Source: Alphaproteobacteria bacterium
GTDB taxonomy: Bacteria; Pseudomonadota; Alphaproteobacteria; UBA828
Reading direction: 5' to 3'
NCBI GenBank assembly: GCA_011523425.1
Contig: WTGU01000131.1
Coordinates: 45,709-109,708 of the forward strand
Length of the DNA stretch: 64,000 nt
In this document: positions 1 through 7,795 of the stretch, in pieces
Numbering within the stretch: the stretch's first letter is position 1
Layout: each line of letters opens with the position of its first letter
Notes under the pieces: model-generated
What the model was told of the DNA's origin: nothing
Databases searched by the model: none
What the model saw: only the letters and a program-made list of their open reading frames with translations
Position numbers and translations under genes: made by a program

Positions 1-2079
1 CTTTGCTTCCCGCGCCGTCCGCAGCGCGTCCGCCGCCTCGTCGGCAGCGGCGCGGACCCGGCCGCAGGCGGCCTCCGCCTCCTCCCTGGCCGCCGCCGCC
101 GCCGCGACGGCCTGCTCTGCCGCGCTCTTGGCGCCCTCGGCCTCGGCGCAGGTTCCGGCCAGCGCCGCCAGCCGGTTCCGCGCCTCGAGCCGGCGGGCCG
201 CCGCCGTCGCCGCGTCGGCGGCCACCGTGAAGCCGTCCCAACGCCAGAGCGAGCCGTCACGGCTGACGAGCCGCTGGCCGGGGCGGAGAGCCTGCTGCAG
301 GCGGGCGCCCTCGGCTTCCGCCACAACGCCGATCTGCGCAAGCCGCGCCGCCAGCGCCTGCGGCGCTCGCACCGCGTCTGCGAGCGGTGAGGCTTCCGGC
401 GGCAGCGGGGCTAGATCGGCGGCCCCGGCGAGAGTGCGCCAGTGCACCGGCGCGTCCTCGTCGGTGCCGGCCTGGAGGTCGTCGCCGAGCGCTGCGCCCA
501 CGGCGGCCTCGAAGCCCGGCTTCACCGTCACCCGGTCCCACAGCGCCGGGCCGCTGCCGGCGGCCGGTGCGGCGAGCAGCGCGGCCAGCGCCGCGCGCTC
601 CGCCTCGTTGCGTGCCAGCGCGGCATCGGCCGTGCGCAGCTCCTCGCGGAGCGTCCGCTCGCGGTCCTCGGCACGGGCGCGGGCCGCCTCCGCCTCGCTG
701 AGCGCCGCGCGGGCCTCCTCGAATCGTGCGGCGTGCGCACTTTCGGCGACTCGGGCCCCGGCCAGACGATCGTCCGCCGGCGAGCCCTTCTCCAGCGCCG
801 CGCGCTCGTCGAGCGCCGCAGTCAGATCCCGCTCGAGCCGCGCACGCCGGTCTCTGGCGTCCCCGATCCGCCTGCCGAGGGCCTCGCGCTCCGCCTCCGC
901 CCGAGCCTCCGCCTGGCCGAGCGCGGCGAGGCGCCGGTCCGCCGCCTCGACCTCGGCGCGCGCTTCCTCGCGGGCCGTGCGCGCCGCGGCTTCGGCCTCG
1001 GCATCGCCTTCGGCCTCGCGCGCGAGCCGGCCGCTCTCCTCGTCGAGGCGGCGGCGGGCGTCGTCGGCTTCGGCGGCGAGCGCTTCCTCGCGCCCGATGT
1101 CGGCGGCAATCTGGCTGCGCCGTGCCGCGTTCTCCTCACGGGCGCGGGCGAGGCGCTCCTCCTCCTCCGCCAGCCGCTCGTGCTCGATGCGCAGCCGCTG
1201 CAGGACGGCCGCGCGCTCGGTCTCGTGGCGGCGCCGTTCGGGCAGGATCGCCGCGGCATCGGCCTGGCGGCGCGCCGCCTCGGCGGCTTCGGCGGTAGCG
1301 CGCTCGACCCTGCCCGCCGTCTCTTCAGCCTGGCGCGACACCTCCTCGGCGCGGAGCCGGGCCGCGGTCCAGCGCACCAGCAGCAGCACCGCCTCGGTCT
1401 CGCGGATCTTGCCGGAGAGCCGCTTGTAGCGCCGGGCGTGGCGCGCCTGGCGCTCGAGGTCGCGAAGCTGCCCTTCGAGGGTGCCGATCACGTCTTGCAG
1501 GCGCTCGAGGTTGGTCTCCGCCGCCCTCAGCTTGAGCTCGGCCTCGTGGCGCCTCGCGTGCAGGCCGGTGATGCCGGCGGCCTCCTCGAGCAGGGCCCGG
1601 CGCTGCACCGGCTTCGCCCCGATGATGTCGCCGATGCGCCCTTGCCCCACCAGCGCGGAGCTGTGCGCGCCGGTGGCGGCGTCGGCGAACAGGAGCTGGA
1701 CGTCGCGGGCGCGGACCTCGTTGCCGTTGAGGGTGTAGGTGGAGCCCTCGCCCCGCTCGATCCGGCGGGTCACCTCGATCTCGGCCGCCTCGCTCAGCGC
1801 CGGCGGCGCGGTGCGGTCCGTATTGTCGAGGCTGAGCGTGGCCTCGGCGAGGCCGTGGGAGGGGCGGCGGGCGGTGCCGCCGAAGATCACGTCCTCCATG
1901 CCGCCGCCGCGCACCTGGCGGGGCGCGGTCTCGCCCATGACCCAGCGCATCGCCTCGACGAGGTTCGACTTGCCGCAGCCGTTGGGGCCGACGATCCCGG
2001 TGAGCCCGGGCTCGATGTAGAGCTCCGTCGGCTCGACGAAGGACTTGAAGCCGGCGACCCTGAGCTTCGTGACCTGCAC
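1..2079 (-). CDS. smc: Chromosome segregation protein SMC (C-terminal part outside window)
   Basis: Structural maintenance of chromosomes ATPase, which compacts and segregates the chromosome with ScpA/ScpB. The reading frame is open from a GTG at 2079 to the window edge, giving 693 residues. The N-terminus carries the head domain with the Walker A motif GPNGCGKSN at about residues 31-39. A long Ala/Glu/Arg-rich coiled coil follows (about 170-490), then a hinge-like globular stretch (about 500-620), then the start of the returning coil. The second half of the head (signature and Walker B) lies beyond the edge, since SMC proteins are normally about 1150 residues. The GTG is preceded by GGAGGGG at a good distance. 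It is the first gene downstream of the dsbA-like gene, 15 bases away on the same strand, an order common in alphaproteobacteria. Confidence 0.95.
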   Translation of the reverse strand, partial: MQVTKLRVAGFKSFVEPTELYIEPGLTGIVGPNGCGKSNLVEAMRWVMGETAPRQVRGGGMEDVIFGGTARRPSHGLAEATLSLDNTDRTAPPALSEAAEIEVTRRIERGEGSTYTLNGNEVRARDVQLLFADAATGAHSSALVGQGRIGDIIGAKPVQRRALLEEAAGITGLHARRHEAELKLRAAETNLERLQDVIGTLEGQLRDLERQARHARRYKRLSGKIRETEAVLLLVRWTAARLRAEEVSRQAEETAGRVERATAEAAEAARRQADAAAILPERRRHETERAAVLQRLRIEHERLAEEEERLARAREENAARRSQIAADIGREEALAAEADDARRRLDEESGRLAREAEGDAEAEAAARTAREEARAEVEAADRRLAALGQAEARAEAEREALGRRIGDARDRRARLERDLTAALDERAALEKGSPADDRLAGARVAESAHAARFEEARAALSEAEAARARAEDRERTLREELRTADAALARNEAERAALAALLAAPAAGSGPALWDRVTVKPGFEAAVGAALGDDLQAGTDEDAPVHWRTLAGAADLAPLPPEASPLADAVRAPQALAARLAQIGVVAEAEGARLQQALRPGQRLVSRDGSLWRWDGFTVAADAATAAARRLEARNRLAALAGTCAEAEGAKSAAEQAVAAAAAAREEAEAACGRVRAAADEAADALRTAREAK

Positions 2080-2094
2080 GGGCGTCCCCTCCGC

Positions 2095-2739
2095 CTAGGA
2101 GCCCTGGAGCAGACGGTCGATGTGGCGGGTCAGCGCGTCGTAGTTCATCTTGCCGTCGTACTTCTCGCCGTTGACGATGATCGTCGGGGTCGACGACACG
2201 TCGTGTTCGTCCTGGGCCATCCCCATCGAGCGGAAGATGGAGTCTTCGAGGTCCTTGTCCGCGAGACAGTCCTCGAACCGCTCCCGGCTCACCCCGCCCA
2301 GCTCGCCGAGCTGGACCAGCTCGTCCATGTAGCGGCTGCTGCGCGCCCAGTCGTTGAAGGTCTGGAACAGGACATCGACGAAGGTGAAGTAGCGCTCGGG
2401 CCCGGCGCAGTGGGCGAGGATGGCGGCATGAAGGGCCGGCGCGTTGAGCGGGAAGTCGCGCGCCACGTAGCGCAGCTTGCCGGCATCCACGTAGTCCGGC
2501 TTAAGGCGGTTGTAGATGTTCTGATGGAACCACTGGCAGTGGGGGCAGGTGAGCGAGAAATACTCGATCAGGGTGACCGGCGCGTTCGGATCGCCCTGGG
2601 CCAGATCGCCGGGCCTCTCGCCGATGCCGGCGCCGAGCGCCCGCGTCGGCGCCACGAGGGCGGCGACCGGAAGGGCCGGAATCGCCGCCATGGCCCCGAG
2701 CAGAAAACGCCGCGAAATCACTGTCCTGCCCTCATCCAT
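2095..2739 (-). CDS. DsbA-family thiol:disulfide oxidoreductase
   Basis: Periplasmic thioredoxin-fold protein of 214 residues. An N-terminal export signal contains SRRFLLGA, a twin-arginine-like motif, followed by a hydrophobic stretch to about residue 36. The redox motif CPHC is at residues 65-68. The cis-proline loop (SSTPTIIV) lies near residue 183, and the helical insertion typical of DsbA lies between. It probably oxidises or isomerises disulfides in exported proteins. Its ATG overlaps the end of the upstream methyltransferase by 8 bases, and smc follows closely, so the three are probably cotranscribed. Whether it acts as an oxidase (DsbA) or a reductase/isomerase (DsbC/G-like) cannot be told from sequence. 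Confidence 0.92.
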   Translation of the reverse strand: MDEGRTVISRRFLLGAMAAIPALPVAALVAPTRALGAGIGERPGDLAQGDPNAPVTLIEYFSLTCPHCQWFHQNIYNRLKPDYVDAGKLRYVARDFPLNAPALHAAILAHCAGPERYFTFVDVLFQTFNDWARSSRYMDELVQLGELGGVSRERFEDCLADKDLEDSIFRSMGMAQDEHDVSSTPTIIVNGEKYDGKMNYDALTRHIDRLLQGS

Positions 2740-3475
2740 TGATGTCGCATCCGAGGAAGCTCCGCCCCTTCTGCCTGCACGCCTCCATGACCGAGAAGGA
2801 GCCCGCCGCCGGATCGACGACCACGTCGCCCGGATTGCTGACCGCCTCGATCAGCGCGGCCTGAAGGCCGACCGGCTTGGGGTGGACGCGGTTGCGGGGC
2901 TCGACCGCCTCGCTCCACACGTCGGGGATAGTGTGCACCTTCCACACGCCCTTGGCCTTGCGCGGCGCCTTCTGCAGCACGACCAGGTATTCGCTCGCCC
3001 GCCGGGTGCGATAGCCCATGCCGATCCGCTTCTTGTGCCAGGTCACCATGTCCACGATGGCGAGCGCGGTGCCCGCGAGCCAGTCGCCGAAGCCGGTGCA
3101 GAGGTGATACTTGTCCGTCCACAGGAAGAGGTGTCCGCTCGGCATCAGGCAGCGGTCGAGCTCGCGGATGAACGACGGGATCTCGTCGGTCATCTGCGGC
3201 AGGGCGGCGCGGCCTGCGCCGCGGCGCACGCCCTCGTTGCCGTAGGCGAGATGATCGAGCACGCCGCGATACTGCGGGTCCAGGAAGGCGACGGGGACGG
3301 CGGCGTCCGGCAGCAGGCCGAGGAAGCGGAGCCCCTCCATCTTGAGGCGGCTGTCGAAGGCCAACCCCACCGGTAGTATGAGTGGCGGCTGGTCCAGTTG
3401 CCGCACGGAGGAGAACACCGAGTCCCTTCCGGCACCCGGCGGGGCTTCCTGCGACGTGACGGCCTCGATGACCAT
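2732..3475 (-). CDS. Solitary DNA (adenine-N6 or cytosine-N4) methyltransferase
   Basis: A 247-residue member of the N4/N6 DNA methylase family. The catalytic motif IV comes first and reads DPQY (after FL) instead of the usual DPPY. The S-adenosylmethionine motif comes near the C-terminus as DPAAGSF, preceded by HPKP. This order is that of the beta-class enzymes such as CcrM. It lacks the C-terminal extension of CcrM (about 358 residues), so the recognition sequence may differ. No restriction endonuclease lies beside it. A GTG at 3496 is an alternative start, but a TATACT box at 3510-3515 would put the transcript start near 3503, which favours the ATG at 3475. It sits between dsbA-like and dciA-like genes. 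Confidence 0.82.
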   Translation of the reverse strand: MVIEAVTSQEAPPGAGRDSVFSSVRQLDQPPLILPVGLAFDSRLKMEGLRFLGLLPDAAVPVAFLDPQYRGVLDHLAYGNEGVRRGAGRAALPQMTDEIPSFIRELDRCLMPSGHLFLWTDKYHLCTGFGDWLAGTALAIVDMVTWHKKRIGMGYRTRRASEYLVVLQKAPRKAKGVWKVHTIPDVWSEAVEPRNRVHPKPVGLQAALIEAVSNPGDVVVDPAAGSFSVMEACRQKGRSFLGCDING

Positions 3476-3509
3476 TCCGGCGCGGACTGTACGCACGGGC
3501 GCGGCGAAA

Positions 3510-3515
3510 AGTATA
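3510..3515 (-). promoter_or_regulatory. Probable -10 element of the methyltransferase-dsbA-smc unit
   Basis: Read on the minus strand this is TATACT, a near-perfect -10 box in a GC-rich region, 34 bases before the ATG at 3475. No convincing -35 is present 16-18 bases upstream (the hexamer there is GGCGAG), so an activator such as a response regulator may be needed. This is inference. Confidence 0.45.
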
Positions 3516-3606
3516 GTTCGTCTGATCCCGGCCTCGCCCGGTGGCGCACGCGTGCCCCGGACCGCCGCTCTTTCAGTCGAAATACATGCGGTTTATCAGC
3601 GGGTTG

Positions 3607-4071
3607 CTATTTGCGCGGGCGCGTGAGAACGGCGCGCCCCAGGGCCGCGAGGGCCGCCTTCAGGCGGGCGTCCCGGGTGGCGCCGACCGCCGATTCGACG
3701 CGCGCGAGCGACTCCGAGTCGGTTTTCGCCCGGGCCGGCCTCTGTTCGCCGCCCGTCACGGGCGCCCGCGGCGCCCGGTTGACGTAGGCGATCCGGGTTA
3801 CCGCGCGGTAGCCGTAGTGCACGGCGATCCGCTCCAGGATCTGGGGCTCGAGATGTTGCAGCTCGACCGCGACCGGGCCGGCGACGCAGACCCGGAGCGT
3901 GCCGTCCCGTCCCAGGCGCTCGGGCCACGAGCATTCGGCGACGGTCTCGCCCACGATCGCGGGCCACGCGCCGGCGATCCCCGCCGCCGCGAGCCCCCGC
4001 GACTCGAAGGACCTGGCGGCGATCCTGCCGATCAGCGAGGAGAGAGGCTGCGCCTGGCGGGCCTTGCGCAT
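3607..4071 (-). CDS. DciA-like protein (DUF721)
   Basis: A 154-residue protein of the DUF721 family. It shows the family pattern: a short N-terminal helix region, then WPAIVGETVA near residues 36-45, a basic segment, a strand with LRVCVAGPVAVEL, and a helix ending in QILERIAVHYG. In many bacteria lacking DnaC this family loads the replicative helicase DnaB (DciA). The Ala/Arg-rich C-terminal 45 residues look disordered. The ATG at 4071 was chosen because the conserved region starts soon after it; a GTG at 4140 would add 23 residues. It is divergent from mutY. Its presence between dsbA and mutY matches alphaproteobacterial gene order. Confidence 0.8.
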   Translation of the reverse strand: MRKARQAQPLSSLIGRIAARSFESRGLAAAGIAGAWPAIVGETVAECSWPERLGRDGTLRVCVAGPVAVELQHLEPQILERIAVHYGYRAVTRIAYVNRAPRAPVTGGEQRPARAKTDSESLARVESAVGATRDARLKAALAALGRAVLTRPRK

Positions 4072-4163
4072 GTCCGGGGCCGGGAGTCGCGGAGTCAGGG
4101 CTACGGTGTACGCCCATTGCCGCCCGCTGTGAAGCGGCACGGCCGCCGGTGAGCAAGGCGCCG

Positions 4164-5249
4164 ATGTTAGAGCCGAAGCCGAAGCCCGACTCGCCCGCGC
4201 GGCTGGCCCGGCTGCTGCTGGACTGGTACGACCGCCACCGCCGCCGCCTGCCCTGGCGCGCCGAGCCCGGCGAGGCGCCGGACCCCTACCGGGTCTGGCT
4301 CAGCGAGATCATGCTGCAGCAGACCACCGTCCCGGTCGTGGCCGGCTATTTCCGGCGCTTCCTGGAGCGCTGGCCGACGCTGGAGGCGCTCGCCGCCGCC
4401 GAGCTCGACGAGGTACTCCACGCCTGGCAGGGGCTCGGCTACTACGCGCGCGCCCGCAACCTGCACGCCTGCGCGCGGGCCGTGCTGGCCGATCACGGCG
4501 GGCGCTTCCCGGCCGACGAGAAGGCGCTGAAGGCGCTGCCGGGGATCGGGCGCTACACCGCCGCCGCCATCGCGGCCATCGCCTACGGGCGGCCGGCGAC
4601 CGTGGTCGACGGCAATGTCGAGCGGGTGATGGCCCGCCTGCGCGCTGTCGAGACGCCGCTGCCGGCGGCCAAGCCCGCGCTGCATGCGCTCGCCGCCGCG
4701 CTCACTCCCCGCACCCGGCCCGGCGACTACGCGCAGGCGCTGATGGACCTCGGCGCCACGGTCTGCACGCCGCGCAAGCCGGGCTGCCTCGCCTGCCCCT
4801 GGCAGGGCGCCTGCGAGGGGCGGGCGCGGGGCCTCGCCGAGAGCCTGCCGCGCCGGGCTCGCAAGCGCCCGCGTCCGCTGCGCCACGGCGTCGCCTTCTG
4901 GCTGATGCGCGCAGACGGCGCCGTGCTGCTGCGGCGCCGGCCGGAGGAGGGCCTGCTCGGCGGGATGATCGAGCTGCCGAGCACGCCCTGGCGGGCGGAG
5001 CCCTGGGCGCTGGCGGAGGCGGAGGCCCACGCGCCCGAGCCGCGTCCCTGGCAGGCGCTGCCGGAGCCGGTGCGGCACGGCTTCACCCATTTCGAGATCG
5101 AGTTCCTGGTGGCGGCCGCCGAGACCGACGGCGAAGGCCTCGACGGGGGCGGCATCTGGTGTCCGCCCGCCCGCTTCTCGGAGCACGCGCTGCCGGCGCT
5201 GACGCGCAAGCTGGTCCGCCATGCCGCGCGCCATCGCCCCGGCCCGTAA
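4164..5249 (+). CDS. mutY: A/G-specific adenine DNA glycosylase
   Basis: MutY removes adenine mispaired with 8-oxoguanine and so prevents G:C to T:A mutations. The 361 residues show the whole family layout: a helix-hairpin-helix glycosylase domain with SEIMLQQTT, the hairpin LPGIGRYTA, the catalytic-region Asp in VVDGNV, and the iron-sulfur cluster loop with Cys spaced C-x6-C-x2-C-x5-C (CTPRKPGC to WQGAC). A C-terminal Nudix-like domain that reads 8-oxoG follows (LLGGMIELP; HGFTHFEIEF). A GTG at 4149 is an alternative start; the ATG at 4164 has AAGG upstream. Expressed divergently from the dciA-like gene. The 4Fe-4S cluster would be supplied by the suf operon further along. Confidence 0.95.
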   Translation: MLEPKPKPDSPARLARLLLDWYDRHRRRLPWRAEPGEAPDPYRVWLSEIMLQQTTVPVVAGYFRRFLERWPTLEALAAAELDEVLHAWQGLGYYARARNLHACARAVLADHGGRFPADEKALKALPGIGRYTAAAIAAIAYGRPATVVDGNVERVMARLRAVETPLPAAKPALHALAAALTPRTRPGDYAQALMDLGATVCTPRKPGCLACPWQGACEGRARGLAESLPRRARKRPRPLRHGVAFWLMRADGAVLLRRRPEEGLLGGMIELPSTPWRAEPWALAEAEAHAPEPRPWQALPEPVRHGFTHFEIEFLVAAAETDGEGLDGGGIWCPPARFSEHALPALTRKLVRHAARHRPGP

Positions 5250-5296
5250 GGCGGGCTAGCATCTCCAACTCGAACGACGCGGGAGCCTCGCGGGCG

Positions 5297-6766
5297 ATGG
5301 CGAGCGGCAGACGGGCGGAGGGAGGCGGGCAGAAGCGGCTCTCGCCGACGCGCGTGCGGGAGGCGATGCACCGCGCCGCGCGCTACGGGCGAACCGGGCG
5401 GCACGCGGAGGCGCGGACGCTCTACCGCAGCGTTCTCGCCGCCCGCCCCGACCACCGGGACGCGCTGAAGGCCTGCGCGCTGGCCGCCTTCCGGCTCGAG
5501 GCGCTGGACGAGGCGGCGATGCTGCTGCAGCGCGCCGTCGCCCTCGATGCCGACGACGCCGGCGCCCACAACGACCTCGGCAACGTGCTGCAGGCGGCGG
5601 GGCACATCGAGGCCGCGCTCGCCGCCTATCGTCGGGCCGTCGCGATCGACCCCGAGAGGGCCGAGACCCACCTCAATCTCGGCCAGGCGCTGCGGGCGGC
5701 GGGAGACCTCGACGCCGCCGCCGGGGCCTTCGGCCGGGCGGCTGCGCTGCGTCCCGATCACGCGGGCACACTGCTCCGCATCGGGCTCGTCCACCACGCG
5801 AGAGGCGATCTCGACGAGGCCGCGCGCGCCCTCCGCCGGGCGCTGGAGGTCGAGCCCGGCAATGCCGAGGCCCACTTCGCGCTCGGGAACGTTCTCTATG
5901 CCGGGAGCCGTCTCGACGAGGCGGTGGCGGCCTACGGGCAGGCGGCGGCGTTCCGCCCCGACATTCTCGACTCCTCGTTCGAGGTGGGGAAGCCGCGCCA
6001 CGTCCATGCCCATCTCGACCGCCGCGATCCGCAGGCCGCGCTCGCCGCCTGCGACGATCTGCTGGCGCGCCGGCCGGGCCAGAGCGGCGCGCTGGCGATG
6101 AAGGCGCTGGCGCTGCAGGAAGCGGGCGAACGGGAAGAGGCGCGCGCCCTGCTCGACTTCGACCGCCTGCTGCGCCGCGAGCATTGCGCCCCGCCCGCCG
6201 GCTTCGCCGATATCGCCGCCTTCAACGACGCGCTCGCCGCCCATGTCCGGGATCATCCGACGCTGCGGGAGGCGCCCGAGAGCTACTCCATGGAGCGCGG
6301 GCGCAGCACCAGCGAGCTGCTGCCCGGTCGGGGCGGCCCGGCGGCTGCGTTCGGCACGCTGGTGGAGCACGCGCTCGACGCCTATCGCGCGGCGCTGCCC
6401 CAGGACCCCGGCCATCCCTTCCTCGCCGACGTGCCGCAGAGCGTCAGGATCACGGCGTGGGGGGTGATCCTCGACGAGGGCGCCTATCAGGTACCCCACA
6501 TCCACCCCTCGGCCTGGCTCAGCGGCGTCTACTACGTCGCCCTGCCCCGCTCCCTCGGCGCGGACGATGACGGCACCGCCGGATGGATCGAGTTCGGCCG
6601 CCCCTACTGGGACTTCCGGATGAGGGCGGAGCCGGAGACCCGCCTGATCGAGCCGGAAGAAGGGCTGATGCTGCTCTTCCCCTCGTACATGTTTCACCGC
6701 ACCCTGCCCTTCGCCGGCGGGGGCGAGCGCATCAGCGTCGCCTTCGACCTGCTGCGGGGCGAGTGA
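5297..6766 (+). CDS. TPR-repeat protein fused to a putative 2-oxoglutarate/Fe(II) oxygenase
   Basis: A 489-residue two-part protein. Residues about 20-300 are a run of tetratricopeptide repeats (pattern G-x3-A-x2-Y/F-x-A-A-x4-P). The last 130 residues resemble the 2OG-Fe(II) oxygenase family found in TPR proteins: an HIHP iron-ligand motif followed by WLSGVYYV, then FGRP, LLLFPSYMFH and RISVAFD. The two His-containing motifs are candidate metal ligands. The substrate is unknown; such fusions may hydroxylate proteins held by the TPR part. The ATG at 5297 has GGGAG upstream and avoids overlap with mutY, which ends at 5249. It is followed closely by the esterase gene. Confidence 0.75.
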   Translation: MASGRRAEGGGQKRLSPTRVREAMHRAARYGRTGRHAEARTLYRSVLAARPDHRDALKACALAAFRLEALDEAAMLLQRAVALDADDAGAHNDLGNVLQAAGHIEAALAAYRRAVAIDPERAETHLNLGQALRAAGDLDAAAGAFGRAAALRPDHAGTLLRIGLVHHARGDLDEAARALRRALEVEPGNAEAHFALGNVLYAGSRLDEAVAAYGQAAAFRPDILDSSFEVGKPRHVHAHLDRRDPQAALAACDDLLARRPGQSGALAMKALALQEAGEREEARALLDFDRLLRREHCAPPAGFADIAAFNDALAAHVRDHPTLREAPESYSMERGRSTSELLPGRGGPAAAFGTLVEHALDAYRAALPQDPGHPFLADVPQSVRITAWGVILDEGAYQVPHIHPSAWLSGVYYVALPRSLGADDDGTAGWIEFGRPYWDFRMRAEPETRLIEPEEGLMLLFPSYMFHRTLPFAGGGERISVAFDLLRGE

Positions 6767-6796
6767 CGGCGAGAGGGACAACAAGGGAGCGATGGG

Positions 6797-7645
6797 ATGA
6801 GCGAGCAGCGGGACCTCACGCAGGAGGCGGAATACAATCTGCGCCTGCGGCACCCGGACTTCGAGGGCCATTTCGCGGTGTGGGAGGCCGAGAGCGTGCG
6901 GGTGCGCGAGGCGCTCACCTGCACCCTGGACGTGCGCTACGGCGACGGCCCCGGCATGACCGCGGACCTCTTCCCGGCCTCAGAAAGCGACGCGCCGATC
7001 CAGGTGTTCATCCACGGCGGCTACTGGCGCGCCATGGACAAGGACGTACACTCCTTCCCCGCCGAAGGCATCGTCGCCGCCGGCGGCGCGGCGGTCTCGC
7101 TCAACTACGCGCTGGCGCCGGCGGTGACCCTCGAGACCATCGTCGAGCAGTGCCGCGTGGCGGTCGAGTGGATCGCCGACAACGCGGACCGTCTCGGCGG
7201 CGACGCGGGCCGCATCTTCGTCTCCGGGCACTCGGCCGGCGGGCACCTCACCGCCATGATGCTGTGCACCGACTGGGCGGCGCGGGGCCGAGCCGCCGAC
7301 CTGGTGAAGGGCGGCACGGCGATCTCCGGCATTTTCGACCTGGCACCGCTGATGGAGACCAGCATCAACGACGACATCCGGCTCGACGCCGCAGCGGCCG
7401 CGCGGAACAGCCCGATCCACCTCCTGCCGGTGGCGGGCGGCGCGCCGCTCATCGCCGCGGTCGGCGCGGCTGAGACCGCCGCCTTCATCGCCCAGAACCG
7501 CGCCTTCGCCGATGCCTGGCGGACGTGCGGCTACGACGCCACGGTGATCGAGGCCGGCGGCCTCAACCACTACACCGTGGTCATGGAGATGGGCCGCCCC
7601 GGCAGCGCGCTCACGGCGGCCGCGCTCGCCCAGATGGGGCTTTAG
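6797..7645 (+). CDS. Alpha/beta hydrolase of the kynurenine-formamidase/esterase type
   Basis: A 282-residue cytoplasmic hydrolase. The oxyanion motif HGGYW is at residues 73-77, and the nucleophile elbow GHSAGG puts Ser at 146. A late Asp/Glu and the His in GGLNHYT complete a likely triad. The HGGYW motif is typical of N-formylkynurenine formamidases and related hormone-sensitive-lipase-like esterases, which hydrolyse formamides or small esters. No other tryptophan-degradation gene is near, so the real substrate is open. AGGGAG lies seven bases before the ATG. A hairpin follows directly after its stop codon. Confidence 0.8.
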   Translation: MSEQRDLTQEAEYNLRLRHPDFEGHFAVWEAESVRVREALTCTLDVRYGDGPGMTADLFPASESDAPIQVFIHGGYWRAMDKDVHSFPAEGIVAAGGAAVSLNYALAPAVTLETIVEQCRVAVEWIADNADRLGGDAGRIFVSGHSAGGHLTAMMLCTDWAARGRAADLVKGGTAISGIFDLAPLMETSINDDIRLDAAAAARNSPIHLLPVAGGAPLIAAVGAAETAAFIAQNRAFADAWRTCGYDATVIEAGGLNHYTVVMEMGRPGSALTAAALAQMGL

Positions 7646-7646
7646 A

Positions 7647-7671
7647 GCGTATCCGTCCTTGGCGGATACGC
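7647..7671. terminator. Inverted repeat after the esterase gene
   Basis: Perfect 9-base arms (GCGTATCCG / CGGATACGC) separated by 7 bases, starting two bases after the stop of the esterase gene. There is no T-tract, so it is a weak or Rho-assisted terminator, or an mRNA-stabilising hairpin. Confidence 0.45.
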
Positions 7672-7756
7672 CACAGGCCGCGACTGCGGCCCGCCGATTA
7701 TGCGGCGCGCGCAGAACGGGGTTGCCCAAGCGATGCGGGAGGGGTAGGGCAAGGCC

Positions 7757-7777
7757 CGGCGGCCGGCCCGGCCGCCG
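7757..7777. repeat. Perfect GC inverted repeat in the leader of the aminotransferase gene
   Basis: Ten-base arms (CGGCGGCCGG / CCGGCCGCCG) around a single central C. It ends 18 bases before the aminotransferase ATG, just ahead of the ribosome-binding site GAGGTG. In RNA it would form a very stable stem beside the ribosome site. It could be a protein-binding palindrome or a translational control element; neither can be shown from sequence. Confidence 0.45.
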
Positions 7778-7795
7778 AAGCTCCAGAGGTGCGCC

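Noticed and set aside
442..2742. Long open frame on the plus strand opposite smc
   Set aside because: The minus-strand frame reads as a clear SMC protein; the plus frame is a GC-rich shadow with no family features.
4727..6871. Long minus-strand frame across mutY and the TPR gene
   Set aside because: It crosses two recognised plus-strand genes and has no domain.
7647..7671. Strong Rho-independent terminator
   Set aside because: The hairpin is good but lacks a T-tract, so it is listed only as a tentative terminator.
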